The position numbers and the translations under genes were made by a program. DNA of 64,000 nt from Ilyonectria destructans (Eukaryota > Ascomycota > Sordariomycetes > Hypocreales > Nectriaceae): contig JAHEWK010000007.1 in assembly GCA_020740775.1 (NCBI GenBank), forward strand, positions 1,922,001 through 1,986,000, given 5' to 3'. Positions 30,011 to 41,946 of the stretch are shown one piece after another. The notes under the pieces are model-generated. The model was not told the origin of the DNA, made no database searches, and was given only the letters and a program-made list of their open reading frames with translations. The first letter of the stretch is position 1; every line of letters starts with the position of its first letter.

Positions 30011-31742
30011 ATGGAAGTCTCCAACGCCGGCATCTCCATCTTCCACCGCTTCCAAGCCTCCTTCATCCACGACGGAAAGGGCACCCTGCTCTCCTCCAGC
30101 GGCCCCCGCAAGCAGCTGCTCGAGGACAACTGGGACGTCATCAACTCCTTCATCCACCTGCAAGAGTCCAGCGTCCGCCCTGCCAACCGTATTGCGTCTA
30201 TCGACATCAACGAGCCCGTCGAGGGCCTCCGCCTGTACCAACACTGCCAGCTCCAGGACGGCGTCGCCAAGGGCCTCCTGCTCGCCGCCGAGAGCAAGGA
30301 CAACAGCGTCGGCGAGGACTTTGAGTACTTCTTCGTCCAGCTGATCCTCGACCAGCTCGACTTTGCCCTATACAACCCCACCGAGGCCCCGTCCTCGCCG
30401 AGCCCTCACGTCCGCGTCACCGGCAAGATTGTGTCGCTGTTCGACTCATATCTGCGATACCAAGGCAACGAGGACAAGTGGGAGGCAGGCGGCCGTCGTG
30501 TCTTTGAGGAGCGTGTCCGCCACTTCACCTCCCAAGGAGCCCAGATCCAGCTCTGCCTTCCCGCCTTCCCCTGCAAGTCCACCAACACCAACAAGGTCAC
30601 CGGTACCTCTCCCGACCGCGGCGAGGCTCTCGCCTTGAATCATCTCCACAGCTTCGTCGAGGCCGTCGAGAAGATCTACAAGCCCGGCGCCAAGCTCTGG
30701 ATCATCAGTGATGGCCACGTCTTTAGCGACTGCATCGGCGTCGACGATGGCATCGTCGACCGCTACGGCGAGGAGCTCAAGGAGATGAACCACGAGATTG
30801 GCCTCGCCCGCGGCCGTCTCGACCGCGTCGACTTCCGCTCCCTGGTCGACCTCTTCAAGTTGACCGACGACACTGTCGCCGAGGAGGTCAAGAGCATGGC
30901 CAAGAGCCTCCGCATCCCCGCCATCACCCACCACGTCCGCACCAAGGAGACCGAAGAGGCCGAGCTGTGCCGCCAGATCCTCATGGCCGGAACCCAGCCT
31001 CTCGAGTCTGTCGCCCGCGACCGCCTCAAGTCCAACGACGAGTCCCTCGTCGCTCTCTACCGCGGCTTCTCCCGCTTCATGCTCGAGGATCTTGAGCTCC
31101 ACCCCACCACCCTCACCCAGAGCAAGTCCCAGCGCAAGAAGCTGTCCACCAAGGTGGCGTTTGAGATGATTCTAGTAAGCAGCCGGCCATATATCTACAG
31201 ATATATAATCCTATGAACCCGTGCTAACAAATACACAGCGAAACCAGGCCTATTCCAACCTTGTAGAGATGCTTTTTCCAAATTACGTCCGCCTCTCAAT
31301 TCACGCTCACAACAACGCCGGCCCCAAGTTCGGTATCCAGCTCTTCGACGCCTCCAAGGTCCGCGTCGTGGAGGATCTCTCCCCCGAGGGTATCCCCATG
31401 GCCTCTGAGGATCTCCTACACATTCCCACCCCGTGGCACAACTCGGTCGTCGAGATGGAGGGCTGCGACTACCTCCTGGTCACCAAGGCCAAGGTCGCCA
31501 CCCACGCCATCGCATGCGGCGCCATGGGCGGTGAAAAGGTCACCGAGGGCGGCGCCTACTTCATGTTGACGCAGGCCGTCAAGGAGCCGGTAATATTACT
31601 CCAGCGAGCCATGTCGTTTGCCCCCGTGGAGGAGGTGTCCTTCTACGACAAGGCCTACCAGCAGTTCACCCAAGTGTTTGCTCCTCTTCCGGTTCTTGTT
31701 TCGGTCGGTCTGATCATCGCCTATCGCATGAAGGTGCAATGA
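30011..31742 (+). CDS. dit1: DIT1/PvcA-family isocyanide or dityrosine synthase
   Basis: Two exons (30011-31174 and 31239-31742, intron 64 bp) encode 555 residues, close to yeast Dit1. The DIT1_PvcA fold is shown by FFVQLILDQLDFALYN, LCLPAFPCKS (about 180), and LWIISDGHVFSD (about 228-239) with VDDGIVDRYGEEL, blocks conserved from bacterial PvcA to yeast Dit1. RLSIHAHNNAGPKFGI and TPWHNSVVE are typical C-terminal blocks. The end (PLPVLVSVGLIIAYRM) could be a membrane anchor. PvcA-type enzymes convert the amino group of Tyr or Trp to an isonitrile using a pentose phosphate; Dit1 acts on tyrosine. Codon use is strongly C/G-ending, suggesting high expression. Neighbouring P450 and exporter complete a dit-type cluster. 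Confidence 0.93.
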
Positions 31743-32262
31743 TGTTTTTCATTTGTTAATGTCGGTTTACGTTTTAATTAAGCATGAGCATGGGAAGCGT
31801 GGGTTTTTAAAAGTCGCAGATAATACTTGCTTTCATTTAGGAGGGCATAGATTGTATCAACTAAGTAACCTTATTTTTAACTTTATTTTGCCTGCTTCTG
31901 CTCCCCACCTTGTGATCGATGCCGCCAGCCACACTTAAGACACAGTCATCCATCCATGAACCTAGCCAAACAGTACATTGATTGGGTGGCGTAATATCTT
32001 AACCCGATTCTTAAATAATGTTCCGTTAAATCACCATCTCTGGATTTCCATCTTAATCTAGACGGACTATAGAGTGTCAAAACAGGTAATCAGGCTAACA
32101 TGTCATAATTTTTCAGCGTCTATCAAGTTCATCGGCTTTTAGTTGATTCATTCGACTTTGACTACCTTGCGTATTGAATGAATTATGTATCACGCGTTTA
32201 TGCGGCTGCGCAAACAAACCAATGCATCGATGTAATGTATCAATTGCAAAAGAATCTCCAAT
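31743..32262. other. intergenic, AT-rich, no gene
   Basis: 3' region of the dit1-like gene and the 3' side of the terpene synthase relic. Nothing further seen. Confidence 0.45.
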
Positions 32263-33285
32263 TTATAGTCGGACCCCTCGATCATCAGCATCCTCAGCTG
32301 CATACACCGCCGCATATCTCTCCGTATCCCTCTCCACCCAGTCTTGATACCCCCTCATCCAAAACCTGAGTCCTTCAATGAAACCCTGGAGTTGCTCACC
32401 TGCTTGCGGCATAATCTCATCAGAGATTTTCACAAACTCGGCGATTTCATTCCTAACCCGTGCAGCGGTCCAGTCGACGCTCTCTTGGAGAGAATGACCC
32501 TTTGACGAATGAATAATCACCATGTTCCAAAATTGGCCTGGCTGACGAGCCTCGACGCCCAGGCTCTGGATGTCGTTACTCCAGCAGACGACATTGTTTG
32601 CAATTCGGCAGAACGTCTGCACCTCAGGTCTGCAAAACTCCTCCGAAGTCACTGAGCCGACGTTCGCACCGTCTGACAGCGCCGTACAGGGGTTCATGCC
32701 ACTCGTATGGCGCCGAATCGCCTCGTACTGCCGCATGCCGCAAGGTTCTTCTTGCAAGTGATTGATGATTTGCAGTCCTGCCGTAGTAGCCCATAGGCGC
32801 ATGCCCGTCGCGAAACGCTCGAATGGAGCGTGGCCAAGAAGTCGGCGCAACCGACGGCACACGTCCAGCCAAGCTAGTTCTCCATATATGGGCTCGGGGC
32901 TGGCGGCGTCGAAGTCAAGCACGTCGATCATAGCCGTCAGGTTGGGCAGCGTAGTCGTAGAGACTGTCTCGACCCGATCGACGAAAAAGTCATCGGCGAG
33001 AAAAACCAGATGACGTAGTCCGCGATGGCCTGGAGCAACTCAAGTGATGCATTTGGATAGCATCGTGCAGCAAGCCAGGCATAACGGGTGCGTACCACAC
33101 GCTCACGGTCTTACCGTTGATATTAGATCGTTTTTTTCGGCCCAATCAAGCATCTGGGCCTCTACCTGTTCTGCATGTGGCGAACAGGCTTCAGGCCAGA
33201 GGAACTTGAAAGTTGGTATGCGGAGGGCAGCAAGTTCTGCGTCCAAGTCCGCATGATGCGCGGGCTTTTGGCCGTCACTGTAGAT
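32263..33285 (-). pseudogene. class I terpene synthase, frameshifted
   Basis: Reading leftward, three frames in succession give a coherent class I terpene cyclase. The N-terminal part has FKFLWPEACSPHAEQVEAQ; a shift near 33110 leads to [17 protein letters not shown]; a second shift in a T-run near 33000 leads to [12 protein letters not shown] with the Asp-rich metal motif. The last frame (open from 32931) contains the NSE triad NDIQSLGVE and the terminal Arg-Tyr (DTERYAA). Both metal-binding motifs are intact, so the gene decayed recently. The start is not found: an in-frame TAA precedes the first block, suggesting a lost 5' exon. It lies next to the dit-like cluster and may once have belonged to a secondary-metabolite locus. 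Sequence error could explain one shift but hardly two. Confidence 0.8.
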
Positions 33286-33299
33286 TTACTTCGGGTTAC

Positions 33300-35587
33300 A
33301 AGTGAGAAGGAAGGAACTTGCAAGATTGGTGCAAGTAAGGTTTGTTAACACGACGAGAGCTTCATTTATAGGTGAGATTGGTTGATAGGTGAGATCTCCA
33401 AATCTCGGATTGGGCTGAAGGACAGCTTACAATCATATTAGCTAGAAGCTCTGATTGTATTCTCGCCAGCCGCTTCCTATTTTGGCATAGATGTGACATG
33501 TTTCCTGACATACTAATTTCTATTCTGAGCTGCCTGATTTGCACGATGTCATTCACGGCACGGGGCGGTACCTGGGATGAGATGTTGCATGGCAATCAAT
33601 ACTTAGATCTGCATAGAATATAGTATGCAATTTGTGTATCTGTACATGAGTACACACCGTGTGGCAGTCTCCATTTAACATCTAACTAGCTTGGGAACTA
33701 TACAGATATTCAAGGAGCTCGCACTGATCTGGCCGGCATGTAAAGTTTGTGTCTCCAGGTATGCATTACGTCTTGTCTCCTGAGCCTTGCTTCTATGGGA
33801 CGAACTGTGATGTAAACTTCACCGCTCAGGACTCATACAACCTGCCTTCTGGGACAGGATATATCTATTTTTGAGCCCGATCGATAGTCATGACCTCGTT
33901 GATGAGAGAAAAGTTACACCAAGTTGTCTCATTATTGATGTCTCGACGTGTCGCGTTATCCCGTCTCGTGTCTTGGATTTGGAGATGTTGGTGGGTCCTG
34001 ATGTCAGACCCCTGTTGACAAAAGCTTAACAAAAGCTTGACAAAAGCTTTTTCGGTTCCTGGGTTACCGTGTGTCTCTAAATCAATGGATTCGTCTCAAG
34101 CGTTCCTATTTACGCAAAATATAAGACCTAGCGACATTGGTGGCCCTATTTAGATATACTCGTTGCTCCTACTAACCATGTCGTTTAGCAATAGAAGTGG
34201 TTAAGCCGTTAAGAAGCCTCGGATACCACCGAAATGCCTACGAAGAATTAGTCCACCAAAAGCCTGGTGAATTATTGCGGAGTTTACATTGCAAAAGTGC
34301 AACAGTCCAATTTAGAGCTTTGGTAGCACGATATATCATTGTCAATACGTGATCTTAAAGTGTGGTGTGGGAGACAGGGCAGAGGAAGGATTAAGAATCT
34401 GCCCACTCTATTTATAGGGGGATACTCCCTAAGCTTCCACCGTAGTAATCACCGATCCTTATAGACTCCAGCTTGACGGATGCAGCGGAGCAGCTGCCGT
34501 TCAACAACTAAGCAGAGCTACCCTGAAGCACCGCTATATCCCTGTGGTTCTGTTGTCCAATCAACGCACCAAAATCCATGCAAGGTCCGCCGCTGCGCCA
34601 CCAAATCCGACAACCGACATGGGATAATTATGGACTAGTGACAACTTGGAAATGCCAAGGCGCACTACCGGTAAAATCCGCGATCTTCATGCCTTGTGAT
34701 TTTTGGCAGTCCTCATATGGATGGAGAATGGAGCACGCCTCAGGTGATATGGCTAGATCCTGCGAGTATGAAACCAGCTTGGATGCAGTGAGACACCGCA
34801 AGTCTCTACGCAGTAAGCCTGTTACAGACTGGTGAGGGACGCATTGCCAACTTCCCGACTTTCGCTCCTGACTTTTGCTCCTGACTTTTGCTCTAGACCA
34901 GACTAGATCTAGCTGCCACCGCTGGAAATAGCTGCCACCGCTGGAAACGTTGAGGCTAGCTGAACTTTGGTCGCCGCCAACATAAGCACAATAAACATCC
35001 ACCGCCAACAAGTGACTTTATACATGCATGCAATCCCGCAGCCTTATCACAGAATTCCTTAAAATCTACATCTGTCCCTTTTCCCCTTCTCCCTTTTCCC
35101 GCTAGAAACCAATGCCACGTCAATGTTCAAGGCCTCTGCGGAGGCTCAGACAATGGCCCGTGCCAAGACCGAGACACAGGTGGGGTCGTATTCAATCCGA
35201 AGCATTTTACGCGTATTTCAGTATTGATGATTGGTTCGTATTAATGTACGAGTCCGTCGGGTTCTAGATTTCATGATTGGTGTGGCTTATCCTCAGGACC
35301 GGGTTACGAGGAAGTGGTGGTGACGAGTCTGCCCTGCGTGTAGGAGGCATTTCCGGGCTTTCCGATTAAAAGACGGTGCTATCCCTTGAACCTAATAGCT
35401 CCTCCACTGCCTCGCAAATGAGCCTGCCACACATCCGAGCAAGCCGATACTTTTGTTATTTTTTCTTCGGTTTCCTTGTTTTGCCATCTGTACAGCTCCG
35501 ACGACCCGTAAGGCTGCTCTTGAGTATGCCCACCTAATCCGATTACGACACTGCGTTTCCAATTCCGACACCCCGACTCTCGATTCG
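33300..35587. other. 2.3-kb gene-poor stretch
   Basis: No convincing gene on either strand. It holds small tandem motifs: three GACAAAAGCTT-like copies at 34017-34050, CTCCTGACTTTTG copies at 34865-34895 and a doubled AGCTGCCACCGCTGGAAA at 34910-34946. The end carries the promoter of the RTA1-family gene. Confidence 0.5.
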
Positions 35588-36513
35588 ATGGCCGAGCTCG
35601 AACCCTACAAGAATGGCTATTACTTGTGGAAATATGTGCCCTCGGCTGCTGCGGCGGGGGTCTTCTGTGCGGCCTTCTTCATTGCTGCGACAGCGCATGT
35701 CTGGCGAACTTGGAAGAGGCGTGCCTGGTTTTGCATCCCTTTCGTCGTCGGCGGATACAGTAAGACATCCGGGAATGTCATAGGCTAACGCTGACGACTC
35801 AATCAGTGCAATCGATCGGATATGCTTTCCGAGCAGCTGCACAGAGCAGTACTGACGACTTGATACTCTTTGCGATGCAACAAATCGCCATCCTATTAGC
35901 GCCTATACTGTCCGCAGTTTCGATATGCATGGCTTTGGGCCAACTCATCCGCAATGTCAACGGAGACAACCACTGGATTATGAGTGTCAACTGGGTGACG
36001 GGAGCAATTATATTGGGGAATGCCATCTCATTGGTGCTTCAAGCAAGCGCAACGGGCATCATGATAACCGGGGAGAATACGAAGTCAGGCCAAAGTATGG
36101 TGATAGCCGGCTTGGGATTCCAGATATTCATGTTTGGTCTGTTCTCATTGACGGCAGTACTTTTCCATCACAAAATGCTGCATGACCCGAGAGCGGGAAG
36201 CGTCCCTGAGAGCTTGAAATGGAAACGAGACTTGTGGATATTACACGGATTGAGTGGTCTCGTAATCGCGAGGGCAGCTTTTCGCATCGCCGAATTCGCT
36301 TCGGGGATCGATGGATTTCTTGCGTCCCATGAATGGCCGCTTTACGTCTTCGATTCAGTGCCCATGTTGGCAGTTATGGTTGCTTTTTGGATATGCATGC
36401 CAGCCGTGAAGAAGAGGCCGGATAGCTGGGTCTCATTGGCGTCTGCGACGCTCGCGCTTAGAAGAATACCAACGGCGGAAGTTTTAGAGGAGGCAAGGCC
36501 AGGCAAGCGTTGA
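35588..36513 (+). CDS. RTA1-family seven-transmembrane protein
   Basis: Two exons (35588-35759 and 35807-36513, 47-bp intron GTAAGA..CAG) encode 292 residues with seven helices. Family marks include FVVGGYMQSIGYAFRA in helices 2-3, LLAPILSAVSICMALGQLI, VNWVTGAIILGNAISLVLQA, and the late block VIARAAFRIAEFASGIDGFL, matching the RTA1 pattern (R.xFR.xE...G). RTA1-like proteins, including Rsb1, are linked to lipid translocation and resistance to toxic compounds such as aminocholesterol. The splice recreates the GGY-MQSIGY block. Intact. Its specific substrate is unknown. Confidence 0.88.
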
Positions 36514-36726
36514 ATTGGGTATATCTAGCTTTTATTTGTAATTTCATCATAACATACAGCTTCTATTGCGTCGAGTTCTGGTCGGATGAATAGGGTGCAG
36601 TGGTACTTAGCGTTGAAAGACCGCGCTTCGTACCCTCCACGTCTTGAGCAACTACCCAGCGACTTATCCATTCTCCACGAGTAAATACCAAGAACGAAGA
36701 CGGCAAAAAGATAGAAGGAGCAAAAA

Positions 36727-36845
36727 ACATACAACAGCAAGGATTCCCCGGTCGTCACCGACCCGAGTACTAATTTGCCGCTTCTCAGTTTGACTAGGGG
36801 AGAGCGGACGGGATCCCGTATTTCCTAAGAGCTATGGTCGTATGT
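36727..36845 (-). rRNA. 5S ribosomal RNA, copy 1
   Basis: A 119-nt sequence starting ACATACGACCATAG and ending GTTGTATGT on the minus strand. The ends pair perfectly (helix I), the internal box C GTCGGTGACGACC is present, and the 3' side continues into a T6 tract, a Pol III terminator. It differs from copy 3 at a few positions (for example CTCCCCTAGTCAAACTG). Dispersed 5S genes are usual in Pezizomycotina. Confidence 0.88.
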
Positions 36846-37161
36846 GCTTGTGTGTCCAGCAGAGTTGAGTTATGACCCGACGTCTCAGAGTAGATTTGTG
36901 TTGATAGACGGCGAATTAATACTTCGATGGTGTTAAAGTGAAGGTTAGTATACTGCTCGAGTGCGACTCCATTTTGACGCGGATGTAAAGTGGGGAAGCA
37001 AATCAGGGAATGACAGACCGCTTGAAGATCTAGTGATAACTGATGGCCTCTAAAGCTGTGGCAATCTAAACCTCTAAATGACTGGTACCCAATAGTCCTA
37101 AATGGACAAGACCATGTTCTGTGTCCCAAAATCCCAAATACCTCACATATCTAGCAGGATA

Positions 37162-39102
37162 TCATCGTAAAATTTCACCCTTTGTGATAGGAGACACAGT
37201 TCCATCCAATCCGAATCCTGTATGCTTTGACTCCTCGCCGTCAAGGCAACCGAACTTTAGTTTAAGTTCCCCAATCTCCTTCGGAAGAGGATCTGCGCCT
37301 AGAGAATACCCTTCCGCTAGCTTGTCTAGATCCGGATTCCTTGTAGTGAGCAGCATGGTCGAGAAGGACGAGCTGCTGGTAACACCATTGCTCCACAGCG
37401 CCACGGCTCCAACTCCAATCCAAAATAGTACAGTGGCTAAACTTACCCCGTATACAATCATGAGGTTTGCCACATCATATGAATAGAAGTTGCGGGGAGA
37501 CGAGACGTTGACGGGAACAGTGGTTGTGAATCGGCGTCTGTCGTAAAAGGTCATCATGCTGTAAGTAAAGTTGTGAGACAGATCCTCGATGGCCCTAGCA
37601 AGCGACTGATTGCGACATTTGCCCGAATTCGGGAGGGCGAGTTGGGTCATTCGGGTAGTATTCCAAAACTCCGGACAGTCGATGAGCCCCGACTGTAATA
37701 GAGGGATTGTTCCTTCTCCTCCAGTTTGGAAGTCTTCTAGAGCGCGGCCTAGCCTGACTCTCGCAGTGAGTAAATAGCTAAACAAAATATGCGTTACCCA
37801 GGCCGTCCCCATACCCAGAGAATCGGAAAAGTACGACCATGTACCCTCGCTTCCGTCCCATGCATGTGGGTGCAGGTACTGGATAGATGAAGGAGCAATT
37901 GACTGGACACCTTCATGAAAGCGTACCGATATATCGTACGAGGTATTGTAAAGTTGGCAAACTATGCTTGTTCCTTTCGAAGAGTTGTGACTCTCATCAT
38001 TCACTCCGCTTGACCAGATCAATATCATGTTGTTCATGAAATAAGGAGCTAAAGCAGTGTAGATAGAACCGTCGTAGCCGCTAGCACCTATTCCTGGAGC
38101 CACTATCAACTCATCCCAAGCCCTTTGGAAGGACGTATAATTGTTGAGCGTGTTTTCAGTGTCCCATGTCGGCGTATTCTGTTCGGCTACTACTTCTTCA
38201 AGGGAGAGGCACTTGTATGATGGGCCCCAGAAATTCAAATCGTACGTCGAGTTGACAAAAGGTGCCGCCAATGGAATAAAAGACACGGAGGAAAATATAG
38301 CTGCAAAAAGGCGAGCAAGCTCAAAGCTAGCGCCAGTGACGCGCCCAGCTCCGGCGAACGTGGCCCATTCAGTGCCGTTGGAGAAGTCAACTGTTGGAAC
38401 AGCGGTGGGGATAATCCGAGAGTGCATGAACGATCTGATGGACAGCGTTGCCGGCGTAATCACTGTAACCAAGGGCAGGCACCTTTCGATGTTAGCTATC
38501 GAATCTGTTCAGGTCTAGATGCAGCTGCTTCAACGCGCCAGAACCATTCCTTGAGCTGCTTCGACTTACCAAGATATGATGGCCAGTAAAAGGAGCGTCT
38601 TTGCGCCAGTCCATAAGAGTGGGTCAAAGATAGCAGTCGGGTCACTCATAATTTTGAACATGCTGTCGATTCCATGAAGAGACATGGATCTGCGTCGCAG
38701 GGTCACCCATGTTTGTTGCGTAGCAATCATGCCCAAAATAGCGGCAAGGACGGTTTTGTTTAGGACTGCGAGACCAGTTCCAATTCGAATAGCCCATGAT
38801 TGCTGGTTTTGAGATTGTACCTCGGTGTCTGCGAGGCTTTGGTAGTAGAAGTGGTGACCTAGAGCAGTACCAACGCCAGTCATGAACAAGCAGATGATCA
38901 GGACTGGGAATTTCCATCCGATTCCCCATTGCACTTGCGGTTTATTCTCCTGCTCTTGAACTTCTGTCGGGGATAGCAACGGCTCAACCACCGGCAGATG
39001 ATCTGGATACTGCTCATCTGGACAATGCTGCCGGGTTCTGTGCGACCCGGTATCGATAGGTCGGGCTATTGGGCGTCCAGTACGAAACACCTGGTCAGCC
39101 AT
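37162..39102 (-). CDS. large polytopic membrane protein, uncharacterised fungal family
   Basis: Exon 1 39102-38570 and exon 2 38482-37162 (87-bp intron) give 617 residues. Helices include FPVLIICLFMTGVGTALG, a segment after RIGTGLAVLNKTVLA, TGAKTLLLLAIISWCLPLVT (spanning the splice) and a C-terminal helix VANLMIVYGVSLATVLFWIG. Between them lies a long, N-glycosylation-rich (NST, NNY, NTS, NTT, NQS, NFT) extracellular loop with cysteines. This topology and blocks such as TPATLSIRSF match a fungal family often labelled formylmethionine deformylase-like, a label without functional support. An upstream ATG at 39351 would add 83 residues; I prefer 39102 because MADQ starts the better conserved-looking part. 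Function unknown. Confidence 0.72.
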
Positions 39103-40237
39103 ATTTATAGGTGCAATGAGTACTGAAGCAAGTGCGTCGTGGTGCGAGAAGCTAGTGTGTATAGTGAGTGACTGTGGGATTAAGGAAGCAGAGAAGCGAC
39201 TTTGGTCGGTGGAGGCGGACTCAGAAGCCTTTTGTTCCACTGCTGGGTGAGCCAGGCATCTGTGCAGGCTGTAATAGTTGCCAGTGACGTAGGTGTGCAA
39301 GAGCGGCTGCTTACCAGGAAAGAAAGGTCCCTCGAAGGGCGATGTTGACACTACCAGTTAAACCCGGAATCAGTGGAATTAAATTTAGATTACAGTCATC
39401 GCGGATCCACGTTGAACACAACCCTACAGCCCAGAAGGGCTGGCAAGGTTGATTTCGGCTATACTTGCATAAGCTCCCATGGCTCAGTCGGGCTCAGGAG
39501 CTCCCTCTATTGGCAACTAGATATGCATGTAATTGTAAATAGTAAAAACTGCATGTACTGAATACTTCACTCTTGACTCTTGCACAACAGTATCATAAGT
39601 ACCTGTACGAATCCGGCCCCCTTACTGTTGTGTTACACTCCTTCTTACACCGCCAAGCGACCAGCCGAGCTGAAAGACGCCATCTTGGCTGCGTCCATTT
39701 CTTCAATCTGTTTCAAGTGTCGCGGAACACCCAATGGGCCCTGTGTCTCAGCCACTACGTGGTCAGCTGCACCAGTCTCGTGTGAGCTCAAATCTGCCCT
39801 CCACCACACCTTCGACGGGGCTGCGCCGGTCAAGCAGGATGTCCTGTTATGGTACGGGGTGAGGCCTAGCAAAGCAAGAATTACGTGTTGATACCCAGCT
39901 CCCTTTTTAATCTGCACATGAAGTTACATAAGTTCCTTGACGTGGTTCGCCATTGTTCGCCAAGTGTGAGCTGCACAGTAAATGTAAATTGCAAAGGTCA
40001 CACCGACCATCATTTAACTCTCTCTCATCGCCCTGTAACACTCGGTGGCTTAGACTATCAGTGCATTTGTTTCTCGGCGCCCGAGGATTGTGTAACGGCC
40101 TGACTTTCGTCAGCCACTTTACGAAAAGTGCCAAGATTGGCTGTGATCTCGAATCTAGACCGGTCATTCGCTAGCTCAGGCTGTCCAAGCTATTACTTTA
40201 CAATGGCTAATAGATAACGAGCCACTTGTAGCGTCGA
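39103..40237. other. gene-poor stretch
   Basis: Upstream of the membrane-protein gene. A 103-codon plus-strand frame (39580-39891) with scattered Cys residues was judged unconvincing. The expected P-loop of the GTPase relic at 40238 was looked for here and not found. Confidence 0.4.
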
Positions 40238-40535
40238 GTCCATGAATGCTCCCTCCCGGACGGGACGCTTATCTATCTTGTCGATACCCCGGAGTTCGAC
40301 AATACATACAAGATTGATGTCGATGTGCTGCGAGATTTCGCAAACTGGTTCAACGCGAGTTATGAAAAAAGTACGTATAATCTGGATTGTGTATTTTTGT
40401 CGCATTGCCAATACAAAGCTCCGTGGCTCCGGCATGAGAAATCCACGCAGGTTCCGAAGCTGGCAAGGTGGTCCTAGTGACGGCTATGTGGAGCACCGCA
40501 TGCTCAAGCGACACGCAGCTTGTGAAGCATAGAGA
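40238..40535 (+). pseudogene. AIG1-type GTPase relic (third copy)
   Basis: Translation gives GTLIYLVDTPEFDNTYKIDV and LRDFANWFNASYEK, the G3 region of fungal AIG1 GTPases, with the invariant Gly of DTPG changed to Glu (GGG to GAG). A GTACGT follows where an intron may start. Then RIANTKLRGSGMRN, and after a one-base shift KVVLVTAMWSTA, the G4 region. Both blocks align with the two intact GTPases at 9741 and 12733. The P-loop exon and the coiled coil are missing. Dead gene. Confidence 0.75.
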
Positions 40536-40715
40536 GTAAGGTTGTAAACGAACCCACAATTCTGGTCGAACATATTCCATCATAATTAGGTTCCTTTGCG
40601 TCCTTTGCGCCACAACACTCGCATTACCAGCCGCATTTGCATTAAATGACTCCGTTCAGGGTGTCCCTCCCCAAAAAGTCATTCAGAGATGCAAAAAGGT
40701 AAAAGATAAAAAGAA

Positions 40716-40834
40716 ACATACAACAGCGAGGATTCCCCGGTCGTCACCGACCCGAGTACTAATTCGCCGCTTCTCAGCTTGACTAAGGGAGAGCGGACGG
40801 GATCCCGTATTTTCTAAGAGCTATGGTCGTATGT
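40716..40834 (-). rRNA. 5S ribosomal RNA, copy 2
   Basis: 119 nt, nearly identical to copies 1 and 3 (differences such as CGAATTAG and CTCGCTG). Ends pair, box C intact. The downstream terminator is weaker: TTTCTTTTT instead of an uninterrupted T run. Confidence 0.87.
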
Positions 40835-41946
40835 ACCAGCTGCGTCGTGAACAGAGGTTGTAAGCGCGGGCAGATTGACGTGGTGGGTGCATCAACCATC
40901 CGACCGACTAAAAGCCCAGGTTTAAGCAAAGCCGAGAGAAATAGATTTCATAGCAGGGGAGGCAGAAGCATGGAGAATATAGCATTAAAATTTGGCTCTT
41001 GCTTTGGTGTTATGTTGAGTGTATGCTCCCTCAATTGCCAGTCGAGTCTTACACGTTTCGGCCAGAGGCGAGAAAGAATCCGAGCAACGACCTCAGCGTC
41101 TTGGTTATGAAGCAGTTCTTAATTTATGTTTTTGACATCCTCGATTTGACCCGGCAGCATCATTGTCGAACGATGATGTACAGGTGAGGGTAGACATGCT
41201 CTCAAGTCGAAGAGGGTACTTGGCACCTATCACCACATAATGTAGATGCTGCTCGTACAGCTCTATACTGTATTAACAGCATTCAGGCCGCGCTAGTCGT
41301 TAATGCATGACATCCTACCTTGAGCAGGTGGGCATCTATTGACATAGCAGACTAGCATACTGAGTGATAGAACAGAAATCAATACGCCACCTAATCTGAC
41401 TGGAGCGTCTGCTGATACGCTAAATCAAGATGTTGATTCAAGCGAACTGCACAATTTTGTCTGTAGTACAAACCAAAAGGCTGTCTTCATTTGATCTAGT
41501 CGCTTAAGCTGCCGGCAGCCGATGATTTTAACCTTCAAGTGCCAGTACTCTCTTGGGGGGATTGATTTCTTCGTTCTGTTCAGGCCTAGTCATTAAAAAG
41601 TCTCAAGTTTGCTGCCAACTACAGATAAGCATTGGTCTCCCTTAGTTCTTCGAGGACACAACCGTCGTCTGCAGTTGGCGTGCTGGGGAAGGAATGAGCA
41701 GATATTAATGGAGATGGTCATGGATATTAATTGAATGATAAATCAGGCGATTGTTTAGAAGTTATTAGTATCATGGCATGTTCAAATTCCGATATAAAAA
41801 CAACTTGTCACATGTTCCTCTCAAGTTGAATCCGCCTGCTTCAGAGAAAAACAATTATTCTAGTCGAAATGGCACTTCTCTTGCTGCTTAAGCATCCGGT
41901 CCGTTGTCTGTTCCTTTCTTCTCGATCCTCCGTTTCTCCTTTCTTC
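40835..41946. other. gene-poor, AT-richer stretch
   Basis: Sequence upstream of 5S copy 2 and downstream of the 477-residue gene. Short frames only; nothing recognised. Confidence 0.45.

Noticed and set aside
30446..31102. 218-codon antisense frame opposite the dit1-like gene
   Set aside because: The strong C/G-ending codons of the real gene keep the opposite frame open; no motifs.
39580..39891. Cys-containing 103-codon frame, considered as a zinc-cluster relic
   Set aside because: Cysteine spacing does not fit Zn2Cys6 and there is no basic region or continuation.
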